Shown here in pieces: positions 42,931-53,432 of a stretch of DNA of 64,000 nucleotides. The stretch lies in contig OV277868.1 of NCBI GenBank assembly GCA_922989275.2, forward strand, positions 51,644,216 through 51,708,215, given 5' to 3'. The notes under the pieces were generated by a model. That model did not search any database and was not told where the DNA came from. It saw only the letters and a program-made list of their open reading frames with translations. Made by a program: the position numbers and the translations under genes. This DNA is from Gari tellinella (taxonomy: Eukaryota; Mollusca; Bivalvia; Cardiida; Psammobiidae). How positions within the stretch are numbered: the first letter of the stretch is position 1; each line of letters starts with the position of its first letter.

Positions 42931-43189
42931 TTGAGTTTAAGTTTAAATGTGATAGGTCAACGCACGACGGGCAATGATTTGTGACAATAGGTCACACGAT
43001 AGATCACGTGAACTAAACTTCAAGTATTACGGCTAAATCTAGGTCAGACATCAAAGGTAAAGGTCACGAAACTGAAATGCAACATGCTGTGCACATCAAT
43101 GTGTATCAGCATGTGGATTTGAATATTTCTAGTTCGAGTACTTAGAGCCATATGACATAATCGCATAAACTCAATCTAGGTCACATATA

Positions 43190-44945
43190 TCAAGGTCAAT
43201 GTTACCAAACTGCAATGGAACATGATGCACTCATCAATGCACATCAGCATGTGAGGTTGCGCGACCATATCTGCATTATATTGTCGATATATGACCTAAT
43301 TGCGACAAGTTAAACAATGCACCAGAGGTCAATGCACATCAGCATGTGAGGTTGCGCGACCATATCTGCATTACATTGTCGATATATGACCTAATTGCGA
43401 CAAGTTAAACAATGCACCAGAGGTCAATGCACATCAGCATGTGAGGTTGCGCGACCATATCTGCATTACATTGTCGATATATGACCTAATTGCGACAAGT
43501 TAAACAAGGCATCAGAGGTCAATGCACATCAGCATGTGAGGTTGCGCGACCGTATCTGCATTATATTGTCGATATATGACCTAATTGCGACAAGTTAAAC
43601 AATGCACCAGAGGTCAATGCACATCAGCACGTGAGGTTGCGCGACCATATCTGCATTACATTGTCGATATATGACCTAATTGCGACAAGTTAAACAAGGC
43701 ATCAGAGGTCAATGCACATCAGCATGTGAGGTTGCGCGACCATATCTGCATTACATTGTCGATATATGACCTAATTGCGACAAGTTAAACAAGGCATCAG
43801 AGGTCAATGCACATCAGCATGTGAGGTTGCGCGACCATATCTGCATTACATTGTCGATATATGACCTAATTGCGACAAGTTAAACAATGCACCAGAGGTC
43901 AATGCACATCAGCATGTGAGTTTGTGCGACCATATCTGCATTATATTGTCGATATATGACCTAATTGCGACAAGTTAAACAAGGCATCAGAGGTCAATGC
44001 ACATCAGCATGTGAGGTTGCGCGACCATATCTGCATTACATTGTCGATATATGACCTAATTGCGACAAGTTAAACAATGCACCAGAGGTCAATGCACATC
44101 AGCATGTGAGGTTGCGCGACCATATCTGCATTACATTGTCGATATATGACCTAATTGTGACAAGTTAAACTAGGCACCAGAGGTCAATGCACATCAGCAT
44201 GTGAGGTTGCGCGACCATATCTGCATTATATTGTCGATATATGACCTAATTGCGACAAGTTAAACAATGCACCAGAGGTCAATGCACATCAGCATGTGAG
44301 TTTGTGCGACCATATCTGCATTACATTGTCGATATATGACCTAATTGCGACAAGTTAAACTAGGCACCAGAGGTCAATGCACATCAGCATGTGAGGTTGC
44401 GCGACCATATCTGCATTATATTGTCGATATATGACCTAATTGCGACAAGTTAAACAATGCACCAGAGGTCAATGCACATCAGCATGTGAGGTTGCGCGAC
44501 CATATCTGCATTATATTGTCGATATATGACCTAATTGCGACAAGTTAAACAAGGCACCAGAGGTCAATGCACATCAGCATGTGAGGTTGCGCGACCATAT
44601 CTGCATTATATTGTCGATATATGACCTAATTGCGACAAGTTAAACAAGGCATCAGAGGTCAATTCACATCAGCATGTGAGGTTGCGCGACCATATCTGCA
44701 TTATATTGTCGATATATGACCTAATTGCGACAAGTTAAACAAGGCATCAGAAGTCAATGCACATCAGCATGTGAGGTTGCGCGACCATATCTGCATTACA
44801 TTGTCGATATATGACCTAATTGCGACAAGTTAAACAATGCACCAGAGGTCAATGCACATCAGCATGTGAGGTTGCGCGACCGTATCTGCATTACATTGTC
44901 GATATATGACCTAATTGCGACAAGTTAAACAAGGTACCAGAGGTC
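43190..44945 (+). repeat. 95-bp satellite array, about 18 units
   Basis: GCGACCATATCTGCATT recurs every 95 bases from 43261 to 44876 with no length change. Each unit has CAGAGGTCAATGC and ATATATGACCTAATTG. Units differ only by point variants (AATGCACC or AAGGCATC; TTACATTG or TTATATTG). Degraded relatives flank it at 43060-43190 and 45275-45410. Confidence 0.95.
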
Positions 44946-44999
44946 AAATGTCAAAGTCACAAAACTGCAGTGTAACCATGAACATTCCAAAGGACAGTT

Positions 45000-45172
45000 G
45001 TTTTTTTAATAATATATTGCAAAATGACAAACAGTGAAGTCCCTGGTTGGAGGGCTCCTGCAGGAGCCCTCTAATCAAGGACTTCACTGTTTGCACTAGA
45101 AAAGTGTACTCTTTATAGTAACAGGTACACTTTTGATAAAGGACGACTATATGCGTCACTAGGGCACAATGG
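45000..45172 (+). mobile_element. D-family MITE, left-truncated
   Basis: AATATATTGCAAAATGACAA, palindrome GTGAAGTCCCTGGTTGGAGG with complement, and CGTCACTAGGGCACAATGG before TTAA. It sits at the edge of the satellite array. Confidence 0.7.
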
Positions 45173-45484
45173 TTAACTGAGCAAGGCGCATAAGCATGTC
45201 TAGTAGAGTGACAACAGCTGCAACGTGGTGTCGGTAATTGATCTTAATGCTAATAGTTAATATATAATATATATATCCCAGAGGTCAAAGTCATTGGTCA
45301 AGGTCACCAAACTGCAATGCGAGATACTTTACTAATCAATGCGCATAAACATGTGAAGTTGCATGTCCACAGCTGCATTATTTTGTCCATAACTGACAAT
45401 AAGGCAAAATTTGATTTTGTTGAAATTTCATGAAAAATTCATGGAGAAAATACGCTAAACTTTATTTACCTTTTCTTTTTAATC

Positions 45485-45710
45485 CTTTCACTCTCAATGA
45501 CGCCTGAAAGCGCGTTTGCGAACAGTTCGGGTCCTAATCAAATGCCGCGTAATCAGGATCCAAACTGTTTGACACTCTTATCGATATTTATTAAGTCATA
45601 CAACCTTAAATCTAACTTTGAAACGTGTCTTTCCGACAACAATACTGAAGCAGACGACAATAAAACGGTGAAGGGGTAAAAATCTCCCGAATGATTTGAT
45701 CATGAAAGGG
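45485..45710 (+). mobile_element. B-family MITE, core shortened
   Basis: CCTTTCACTCTCAATGACG; right end GATCATGAAAGGG and TTAA. The palindrome lost part of one arm (GCCGCGTAATCAGGATCC). Otherwise close to 12613-12852. Confidence 0.8.
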
Positions 45711-45906
45711 TTAAACCCTTAAGTCAGAATCTTCTTGCAAAAGTTCATTGTTTAAATATTAGCCTACAGGTGAAAATATAACGTGGGAGCTAAATGTAGA
45801 TGTTTTGGCGCCGACGCCGAAAAAGCGATACCTATGTTTCGCTTTCGATATTTCGTCCCTGCGAGACACAAAAATGTAAATCAGGTAAAGGCAAACGGTA
45901 ATTCTA

Positions 45907-46135
45907 ACACATTCAACCCTAGCGACGAGTAAACTCGTCATTTACAAACAGTGTACTTGTGATGATTACACTAAGTCTTGTCATATGAATGTCATATGTC
46001 AGGAGCCCTCTGATCAGGGTCTTCACTGTTTGTCATTTTAAAAAAATATTGTTAAAATCAACCCTAAATAGTCAAAAATGGACTAGACTTATTTTGAAAT
46101 TGAAATTGTCCATTAAAAGTGTCAGGGGTGAATGA
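45907..46135 (-). mobile_element. D-family MITE, copy 15
   Basis: CATTCAACCCTAGCGACGAG, one palindrome arm only (GGAGCCCTCTGATCAGGG), and GTGTCAGGGGTGAATGAG. The other arm is replaced by a CATATGAATGTCATATG duplicate. Confidence 0.75.
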
Positions 46136-46167
46136 GTTGAGCAGACGATAGTATGGCAGTAAAAGAG

Positions 46168-46300
46168 TTTACCCGTTTACTGCCATGACGTCGTCAATTT
46201 TAAACAATTATCGACCGCTTTTAACTTTAGGAATATCGAAATGACCTCAAACAGTTTTGATTCTAATCAGACGTCGCGTATATAATGCAGTTAAATGGTT
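46168..46300 (+). mobile_element. B-family remnant
   Basis: TTACCCGTTTACTGCCATGACG, CAAACAGTTTTGATTC and AATCAGACGTCGCG, then it breaks off before ATGCAGTTAAATGG. Confidence 0.55.
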
Positions 46301-46545
46301 AAAACAAACAAATATTACTGTAGCCATAGTTCATACACTATAATAATCAAAGTGGGGGAAAATAGAATAATGGTGAAAGGGAAGTAATTCTGGAACTAAT
46401 AGAGTAGTGTCTGTGTCGAGAAAATTTTAGTATCGTTTTGTCTGAGAAAATACAGAATAGTGAAGTGCAGATGTAACAACAGTTCAAACGATTGTTTACT
46501 GTTTTAAGACATGTGTCTGTCTAAAACAATATGACTGTATAAATG

Positions 46546-46737
46546 CAGTCGAACTTCGATATCTCGAACTCGCTTAATTCGAACTATCCGATTTCTAGAG
46601 ACATGCATTTCATTTTTCATGCTCGGTCAGGTCGAACATACCCGTATTTCAAAGTTAAAACGTGGCTAAGCCACGTTTTAACTTTGAAATACAGGTATGT
46701 TCGACCTAACCGAGTTCGAGATATCGAAGTTTAACTG
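46546..46737. mobile_element. G-family MITE, copy 4
   Basis: CAGTCGAACTTCGATATCTC and GAGATATCGAAGTTTAACTG ends. Perfect core AAAACGTGGCTAAGCCACG with arms CGAACATACCCGTATTTC. TA is present on the right, TG on the left. Confidence 0.85.
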
Positions 46738-46761
46738 TATGCTTCAATATAATTTCATTAA

Positions 46762-46977
46762 CCCTTTACTTAATATAGCCTGTTTTAAATTTATAAGAAA
46801 TGTGACCAATTAAACAAGGCTGAAAGAAGTTGCATTAAAGTTTTATTCTTATAGAATATAGAGCATAATTATGATACATATAATTATTTTTTTATTCATG
46901 GGTGTATGAATTGGAAATGTTTTCTTTAGTGGATAAAAAAACAAAAGGCGTAAAATGCGTATCTATGAAGTAATGGG
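46762..46977 (-). mobile_element. C-family MITE lacking its palindrome
   Basis: TTAA both sides. After AACAAGGCTGAAAG the sequence goes to AGTTGCATTAAAG with no second arm. Its right TTAA (46978-46981) is shared with the next element. Confidence 0.8.
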
Positions 46978-46981
46978 TTAA

Positions 46982-47214
46982 CCCTTTACCCAATAACCCG
47001 TATATGACATTTAATAGAGGTGATCACTTACAGCAGGTTAAAAGTAAAGCAGAATGTGCCTTAAGGCACATTCTGCTTTACTTTCAGCCTGCTTTAAACT
47101 ACCACCTGCTAGGCTATAAACTTTTTATTTATGTTTACTGTTCATTAGGGTATAAACTGGAACTATTTTCTTCAGCGGAGGATTAAACTAAAGTCGCTTC
47201 TATGGGGGAAAGGG
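46982..47214 (-). mobile_element. C-family TTAA MITE, copy 12
   Basis: 233 bp. Tip GTGCCTTAAGGCAC, arms nearly perfect. Shares its left TTAA with the preceding C element. Confidence 0.9.
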
Positions 47215-47331
47215 TTAACACAATCCATGAGTGGTCGATTGGGTAATATAGTGTAAAACTGGACCTTACTCTGTCATAGTACACAATAAAACAAGTGAAC
47301 TTTATATAACGTCCATCCCGAAAGTTGTACC

Positions 47332-47543
47332 CAAACCCCGTCGTCAATAAATACGCCTTTTACACGTTTAATTTATTCCTCCAATGTAGAAAAATATCCA
47401 ATTTGTACAGTCATAAGTATGCACCATTAATATAGTTTCTATATCCTAGCAGGCGGTAATTTAAAGCTGGCTTCTGCATTTTTTAACCTTCTGTAAGTGG
47501 TTATCTATCTTCAAAACTAGAAACAGGCTATGGGGTAATGGGT
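47332..47543 (+). mobile_element. C-family MITE, core deleted
   Basis: ATAAATACGCCTTTTACACG, TTTATTCCTCC, a reduced core TTTAAAGCTGGCTTCTGC, then AAACAGGCTATGGGGTAATG and GGTTAA. The left CCC end is altered. GA-rich sequence without a gene fills 47548-47760. Confidence 0.75.
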
Positions 47544-47787
47544 TAAAACGGACAACGAGAATGAGAAAAGCGAGAAAGAACTAGAAGGGAAAATACTGAT
47601 GTAAAGAAAGGAAAACGAATTGAGAGAAAGGATGTTGAAAAAAGAGTGTTACTGAAAAGAAAATAGAAAGATAGCGAGAGAGAAAACGTCAGGCAATGTT
47701 CTCTGCTTCTCTATCTCCGCCTCTCTGAGACACAGATCATAAACAGAAAGTGAACTAAGAACGACAGGACACATAAACAAAATTACA

Positions 47788-48054
47788 ATGGAACCATTGC
47801 TTTTCTGGTTTCTATTATCTACGATATCATTTCAAGCAGAAATGTCTTGTTTTCCGGACGTGGAGACGCATCTTTATGACATTTCCAGTAATTGGAAAAC
47901 CCGATTTGGCCATTATTTGATGGTTCAAGTCGTCGACTTTATCCCACTGACTGTCCGATTTCATGAGAATCGTGAAGCCATCAAAGTAAAAACTGGAAAA
48001 ACAGAACCCTTATGTTATTTAATTACATGGGATCTTTATGATTTAAGAAAATGA
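47788..48054 (+). CDS. Candidate small secreted protein, 88 aa
   Basis: Single open frame from an ATG in a good animal context (ACA before ATGG) to TGA. Residues 1-17 (MEPLLFWFLLSTISFQA) look like a signal peptide, with a plausible cleavage after QA. The mature part has two cysteines (near residues 21 and 76), is mixed in charge, and ends LYDLRK. No repeat family covers it. It could also be a first exon, or chance. No domain recognised. Confidence 0.3.
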   Translation: MEPLLFWFLLSTISFQAEMSCFPDVETHLYDISSNWKTRFGHYLMVQVVDFIPLTVRFHENREAIKVKTGKTEPLCYLITWDLYDLRK

Positions 48055-48440
48055 AGCGGCGATATGGCAGGCGATGCGATGCAGAGAAACGAAATTACAG
48101 GAGAGGAATCGGGCTCAATTCGATAATGAAAATGTATGGAGTTGATGTTTTCGGCGGTGGATTTTAAGAGAATGCCTTAACATGCCATTAAAGCGGTTAT
48201 CATTTCTTCGGAATGCCTCATAACTCATCGCAGACATGATTAAGTTTGAGATTTGCTGCGTATCACGCTAAAAGGATTGTTGCCAGCGCTTTATGACATG
48301 GCACAATTCGCAGCTTGCGCGATGTCCCAAAGACGCTTGGTTCAAACGTCGTCACGCTTGAAATTCTGCCTACTATCTTCTTCTTGTAGCGTTTTAACGT
48401 CTCCACGATTCTAGCCTTTTTATACGCTCGCCTCTAAAGG
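48055..48440. other. Repeat-poor, moderately CpG-rich stretch
   Basis: Non-repetitive sequence (for example GTCGTCACGCTTGAAATTC near 48350) without a long frame. It may be the 3' or regulatory flank of the frame at 47788, but this is unsupported. Confidence 0.3.
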
Positions 48441-48457
48441 TGATCATATATTGGCCA

Positions 48458-48657
48458 CAGGTACTTGTAAATATGTCTGAAAATATTAATTAAATAATGT
48501 CCATAGTACATCTGATTCAAATAAATCGTAAAATCGTCCTGATACACGGGGCCTTTTCTAACTATGTTTTTCAGGTCGATTTTACGCTTTATTTGAATCA
48601 GATGCACCATGGACATTATTTAATTAATATTTTGAGACATATTTACATGTACCTGTG
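48458..48657. mobile_element. Q foldback with about 80-bp arms
   Basis: CACAGGTACTTGTAAATATG at the left pairs with CATATTTACATGTACCTGTG at the right. Arms continue through AATTAAATAATGTCCAT and TGATTCAAATAAA. A loop of about 40 bases contains CACGGGGCC. Confidence 0.8.
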
Positions 48658-48663
48658 ATATAG

Positions 48664-48960
48664 GCGTGGCCCTGTCCGTCCGTACGTTCGTCCGTCAACA
48701 TTTGGTTTGTCCGGAGTTGTTTCTTTTAATCAATTGGAAGGGTCTTAATGAAACTTCAAACAGATGTCATATGCTATGCATCAATATATGAAACCGAGTA
48801 TTTTTTTTAGGTTCGTTCGATTTGTCGTTACATAGTTATCTGCCCTCGATGTACTCAGATATGATAATATCATATGTTACTAAAATAGTAGTCTCATCAA
48901 TGAACACCTGTGACAAGTTAACTTTTGACGATAGCCGTCCTCAGGGTCTCGTGGCAATAG
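48664..48960 (-). repeat. Reversed O-type repeat unit
   Basis: On the minus strand ATCTGAGTACATCGAGGGC, GATAACTATGTAACGAC and GAAGTTTCATTAAGACCC match the 160-bp unit at 26721. CGTACGGACGGACAGGGCC fits an O end. Confidence 0.6.
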
Positions 48961-49500
48961 GCAAAAACAGGGAGGAAAATAAGTTTAGCATCATTCCTTA
49001 AACTCTCAGATTGAGTCACATCACACAATTATTGCTAAAAGTCATTTTGAAAACAATTTCTGACCTCAAATCAAGCATCAGGTTGCTATTCATCTAATTT
49101 TAAACTTTTCAAAATACTTGAGCAGCGGTTGTTTTTATGTTGTTTACATGGCAGATAGTACATTGATTGGAAACGTACGCTGGATAATGCTATAAAATAA
49201 GCCGTAGTTCGACACAACGGTGGCAAAACGAAAGAAACGTACACAGAGATGATACACACTGGAATAAATCTCTGGATCAAAAGTCAAATTAAGTGTTTTA
49301 AAGATTTTTTTGGGCACCAGGTTGGTGTATTTTTGCATACTGAATCTGTTGGTAGTCTTACTTTTAAGATTAATGCCTTACTTTTTGAGAAATTTTATGC
49401 CCAACAAAATCCGTCGGGCGATAGTCAACTTATGAAGCGAGATTTTCCTAACAGTAAAAAGCGTATTGCCGATGTACTGTGAGGATATGGCAAAGACGAG
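48961..49500. other. No gene assigned
   Basis: Holds a 77-codon plus-strand frame at 49249-49482 ending with QLMKRDFPNSKKRIADVL. It looks mildly protein-like but has no splice or start support. Could be a relic of a mobile element. Confidence 0.2.
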
Positions 49501-50120
49501 AAATAGCTCCATATCATCTAACTGTACACATGTGGACTACTAAAATAGATGTTTGGCTTCACTTTGGTCTCCGGACAATATCTTTAGTTCTTGTGGGCCG
49601 ATCATAAAAATGTTTGGTGAACTTGTTGCTTATGAGAAGGGGAAGCTTGGGATTGCATTTCAGGCCCGTATGGCAAAAGGACACATGATCTAGTGTTACT
49701 AAAATTTGATTTTTGGCTTCACTTTAGTTTTCGAACAATAACTTAATTCAGTTATTGTGTGCCGATCATGATCATTTTTTGTGAAGTTGTTGCTTATGAG
49801 GAGGGAAAGCATTTCAGGTCTATAGGCCAAAGGATCTGTTGCTGAAAATATATTTTGGCTTCGATTTAGTTTCCGCACGACAACTTATGTTCTAATGCTC
49901 CGATCATGGTCATTTGTTGGTGAAATGGTAGCTTATGAGAGATGCTTGGGATTGCATTTCAGGCCGGTAGGTTTAAAGGCAGAATGAATGAGGGTGTGAG
50001 GCAGAATGAATAGATATATCTGTTACTAAAAATAGAGTGTTGACTTCTATGAGATGTAAATGATGTGGTTTGGAAGTTTGACCAAATTTATTTCGGATAG
50101 GAGGATACGGGGAGACTTGC
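49500..50120 (+). repeat. About 150-bp imperfect repeats
   Basis: TTTTGGCTTCACTTTAGTTT-type words at about 49555, 49715 and 49857, each followed by GATCATGATCATTTTTTG or variant and GTTGCTTATGAGAAGG. Non-coding. Confidence 0.7.
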
Positions 50121-50129
50121 ATTTTCCTT

Positions 50130-51252
50130 AACAAGAGGCCTATGGACCATATTTCGCTCACCTGAGAATAGATGACAAATTAGAGATAATGATTTATGTC
50201 CTGGGCCGGGTCATTTTGACCCCAGAGGCATAATTTGAATAATTATGACAGAGAACCTGTAGATGATGCTATGTGCCAAATATCTTAGCTCTGTGTACAA
50301 GCTAGGGTTTCAGACGGGAAGATTTTTAAGTTTTCATTGAAAAAATAAATATTTTTAGCTCCCGTGACCTAGAAATGCAACTGATTAAAACCATTTCTTC
50401 AGTATGGGTAAAGGAAATCTAGAAGTGTCACCATACCAAATCTCCCAGATAGCAGAGCGACGTTGGCCCAACGTTGGGCCAACGTCAAAATGTTATCTGG
50501 GCTCAAACCTCTGGCCATATTAGTTTCAGAGAAGATGTTTGAAAGTTTCACTATAGAACTCTATGTAAAACTGTGACCCCATTTTTAACCCCAGGGTCAC
50601 AATTTGAAAAATATTAAAGAGCCTGTAGATGATGCTATGTGCCAAATATCAAAGTTTTGTGTACTAGGCTTTCAGACAAGAAGTTTTTTTTTAAAGTTTT
50701 CATGGAAATAATCTATTTTAGCTCCTGTGACCTAGATCTGCAAGGGACCGTAACCATTTCAACAGTATTGGTAAAGGACATCTAGAAGTATCACTATGCC
50801 AAATATCAAAGCTCTGGCCATATTAGTTTCAGAGGAAAGACATTTGAAAATTTCACTATATAACAGTTACTCTTTGTAAAACTGTGCTCCGGAGCGGGGC
50901 CAATTTTGACCACAGGGGCATAATTTGAACAATCATTAGAGAGGACCTTAAGACGATGCTATGTGCAAAATATCGAAGCTCTAGCCTTTGCGATTTTTGA
51001 CAAGAAGACTTTTTATGATTTCCCTATTTTTTCAATTTGGTTGCTATGGCAACCAGATTTCTGAATTGTTTTGAATTATTTAAAAAAAATTGAAAGAGCT
51101 TGACCCAAGGAACATTACTGTCAAGTTTGGGTGAAATCTGTCAAGCTGTATAGGAGAAGATGTCATTTGAAGAAATTGTTAATGACGATGGATGACAGAC
51201 ACAGGGCCATCACAATAGCTCACCTTGAGCCTTTGGCTCAGGTGAGCAAAAA
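50130..51252 (+). mobile_element. O-family element, copy 2
   Basis: AACAAGAGGCCTATGGACC and TTCGCTCACCTGAG at the start; the end hairpin is CTCACCTTGAGCC, TTTG, GGCTCAGGTGAG. The interior has two related segments of about 330 bp with GGCATAATTTGAA and CTATGTAAAACTGTG. A 58-bp foldback is inserted at 50444. Confidence 0.8.
50444..50501. mobile_element. 58-bp micro-foldback
   Basis: Inverted ends CCCAGATA and TATCTGGG around a perfect ACGTTGGCCCAACGTTGGG-type palindrome. Flanked by CT on both sides. Excision gives CCAAATCTCAAACCTCTGG, which lines up with CCAAATATCAAAGCTCTGG in sister sequences at 50800 and 58120. Confidence 0.85.
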
Positions 51253-51302
51253 ATCAAATTTTATTTCACTTTCATTTTGGTCTAAGCAATCAACTGCCTT
51301 AA

Positions 51303-51539
51303 CCCTTTAAACCCCAGTCCGGCATATAGGCGTCCTTTTCAAACAGTGTACATGCGATTAGTACACTTGTCCAGTGCAAACAGTGAAGACCCAGATCAGA
51401 GGGCTCCAAAAGGAGCCCTATGATCAGGGTCTTCACTGTTTGTCATAATGCCAAACATTGACAAAAATAACCCTTAAAAGTCTGAAATGGACTAGACTAA
51501 AATGGAAACTGGAATTGTCCATTTAAAGTTTCAGAAGAG
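51303..51539 (-). mobile_element. D-family MITE, copy 17
   Basis: TTAA both sides; CCCTTTAAACCCCAGTCCGG at the left and AAAGTTTCAGAAGAG at the right. Clean palindrome CAGTGAAGACCCAGATCAGAG, tip GGGCTCCAAAAGGAGCCC. Confidence 0.88.
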
Positions 51540-51833
51540 TTAAACACTGAAAAGTAAACTTCGTTTTGTTGTCATAAAAGAAAGATTTCACTGGGTTTTT
51601 TTCTATCAACAGTTGCAGTGCTGTTTTAAAGAGTTGTTTGCAACCAAAAAACCGGTAAGCTGTTACGTACCAATAAATCATTCTCCATTTTTCAAATTTT
51701 ATTGAAACATTTTTTTTCAGATAACTTCAGTAAAAGATACAATAAATAACATCCAACTACCCCTGATGATTGGCCCTCAAACACGACACACTACATATAG
51801 TTACTAACACACGGCAGCATATATATTTAACTG

Positions 51834-51985
51834 GGTCCAAAATTAAAAGCGATTTTGGTTTTAGTCTGAGATCATTCTCAAGCATTTGATGGGTCAGATT
51901 TGAGCTTTTACACAAATGTGACCAATCAAATGTTTGAAAACAATCTCATACTGAACTCAAACTCTTTATAACATTGGGACATGCA
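51834..51985. mobile_element. J-family foldback, copy 4
   Basis: TCCAAAATTAAAAGCGATTT, GTCTGAGATCATTCTCAAGC and the complement GAACTCAAACTCTTTATAAC. The central part is asymmetrical. Confidence 0.7.
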
Positions 51986-52094
51986 TAGGATTCTGGAGGT
52001 GCACACTAAATATGGATTGTACTGCAAAATTAATGGTAAACTCATTTATCCCGGAAACTTCAAATGGCAAATTCCAATTTTCAAATAATTCACT

Positions 52095-52255
52095 GACCCC
52101 TGTATCCAAGGTTATAAAGCTTTTGAGTTGAGTCTGAAGTCGTTCTCAAGCATTTGATTGGTCAGATTTGAGCCGAGGCTCAAATCTGACCAATCAAATG
52201 CTTGAGAACAAACTCAGACTCAACTCAAACGCTTTATAACCTTGGAGCCAGGTGC
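52095..52255. mobile_element. J-family foldback, copy 5 (best copy)
   Basis: Arms of about 75 bp: CCAAGGTTATAAAGCTTTTG and GTCAGATTTGAGCC, with GGCTCAAATCTGAC at the centre. It follows a D left-end fragment (CTCATTTATCCCGGAAAC at 52034). Confidence 0.85.
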
Positions 52256-52261
52256 CACGCT

Positions 52262-52466
52262 TTTGCATCTTTTACAACCATTGCACATATAAAGAATCCT
52301 CTTGTCCTATGCAAACATTGAAGACCCAAATAAGAAGGCTCCTGCCGGAGCCCTCTGATCAGGGTCTGCACTATTTGTCATTTTCTAATTTATTGCAGAA
52401 AACACCCCAAAATAGTCATCATTAAACTAGACTTGGCAAATAGAATTGTCCATTATAAGTTTCAGG
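52262..52466 (-). mobile_element. D-family MITE, copy 18
   Basis: CTCTTGTCCTATGCAAACATT, palindrome GAAGACCCAAATAAGAAGGC with tip CTCCTGCCGGAG, and CATTATAAGTTTCAGGG. Outer ends lost between J and E elements. Confidence 0.7.
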
Positions 52467-52472
52467 GTCCTG

Positions 52473-52668
52473 GGGCCCGTTTCATAAAACTTCGTACAAT
52501 AAAAACGGTCATAATTAAGTCAAAACTTTGAAATAAATTTATTTTCTGATTCTGCCTTGTGACATCTTTTTGGAATCGTCTTGAAATGGAGAAATTAATA
52601 ATAATTGAGATATTAATAATCTGACTTACGCAACATTTGTCGTACGAAATTTTATGAAACGGGCCCCT
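52473..52668. mobile_element. E-family foldback, core deleted
   Basis: GGGGCCCGTTTCATAAAACT and GAAATTTTATGAAACGGGCCC. Between them only one arm (CTTGTGACATCTTTTTGG) remains. Confidence 0.75.
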
Positions 52669-52694
52669 GTATTACAAGTTAATTCTAGTGCATG

Positions 52695-52860
52695 TTTACA
52701 TATTTAGGGCTGTTTTCAAAAATACAATATTGCAAAACAGAAAACAGTGCCAACCCTGGAACCTGTATCAGCCCATGGAAAAGGGTCTATATTGTTTGCA
52801 AAGGACAAATGCACTCTTCACAAGCACACCATTTGTTGCTAAAGTTTTTTGTGTTTTAAT
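52695..52860 (+). mobile_element. D-family remnant
   Basis: CAATATTGCAAAACAGAAAA, AGTGCCAACCCTGGAACC, AAGGGTCTATATTGTTTGC and ACTCTTCACAAGCACACC keep D order. Confidence 0.5.
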
Positions 52861-52916
52861 GTGTTCAGCTACCACTCAATAAGATGCATTGCGATCATGA
52901 AAGAGAGAATATAACT

Positions 52917-52988
52917 TAATGCAGTGCAAAGGTAATGCAGAATGCTCCAATAGGAGCATTCTGCATAACTTTTGCCCTGCATTAAGCT
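52917..52988. repeat. I-type hairpin, copy 2
   Basis: CTTAATGCAGTGCAAAGG with complement; tip GCTCCAATAGGAGC. Arms differ from the copy at 39106, but still pair. Confidence 0.8.
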
Positions 52989-53189
52989 GCCATATGTTAT
53001 TAATATCGTAAATCTATTGTTTTTTCAATAATCAGTTATAGTCGCTTTGACTGTTTATAGTTTTTATTAGCTGCATCAGGAGTTAAACAGTTGCAAGACA
53101 CCCCAAACTGTTATGACCAATATCAGCCTTTGAGTTTGATCTAGGTCTCCACTTAAGATTCAGATTAGGTGACACAGTCTTAGTAAGTA

Positions 53190-53429
53190 CAGTGGAGAAT
53201 CTGTTATTCTTTCCCGTTTAAACGCAAACGTACGCAAAGCGCTAAAACGTAGAAAAGAACAACTTTTGGACGATTCTGATATTTCATGTTTATCTTGGTG
53301 GCAAACAGTTTGGAGCCTGATCAGACGCCGGGTTTCCCGGCGTCTGATCTGGCTCCAAACTGTTTGCACTGCAAATAATAGTTTTAGCGTAAACGCGTTT
53401 ATTGGGAAAGAATAACACATTCTCCACTG
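53190..53429 (+). mobile_element. A-family MITE, copy 17
   Basis: 240 bp between TA sites; a 6-base deletion in the GCAAACGCAAA run. Tip GCCGGGTTTCCCGGC. Directly adjoins an E element. Confidence 0.9.
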
Positions 53430-53432
53430 TAC

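Noticed and set aside
43190..44945. CRISPR array
   Set aside because: Units are uniform 95-bp satellites without distinct spacers, in animal DNA with no cas genes.
49249..49482. 77-codon plus-strand frame as a gene
   Set aside because: Mildly protein-like but no domain, no clear splice site, and it is flanked by non-coding repeats.
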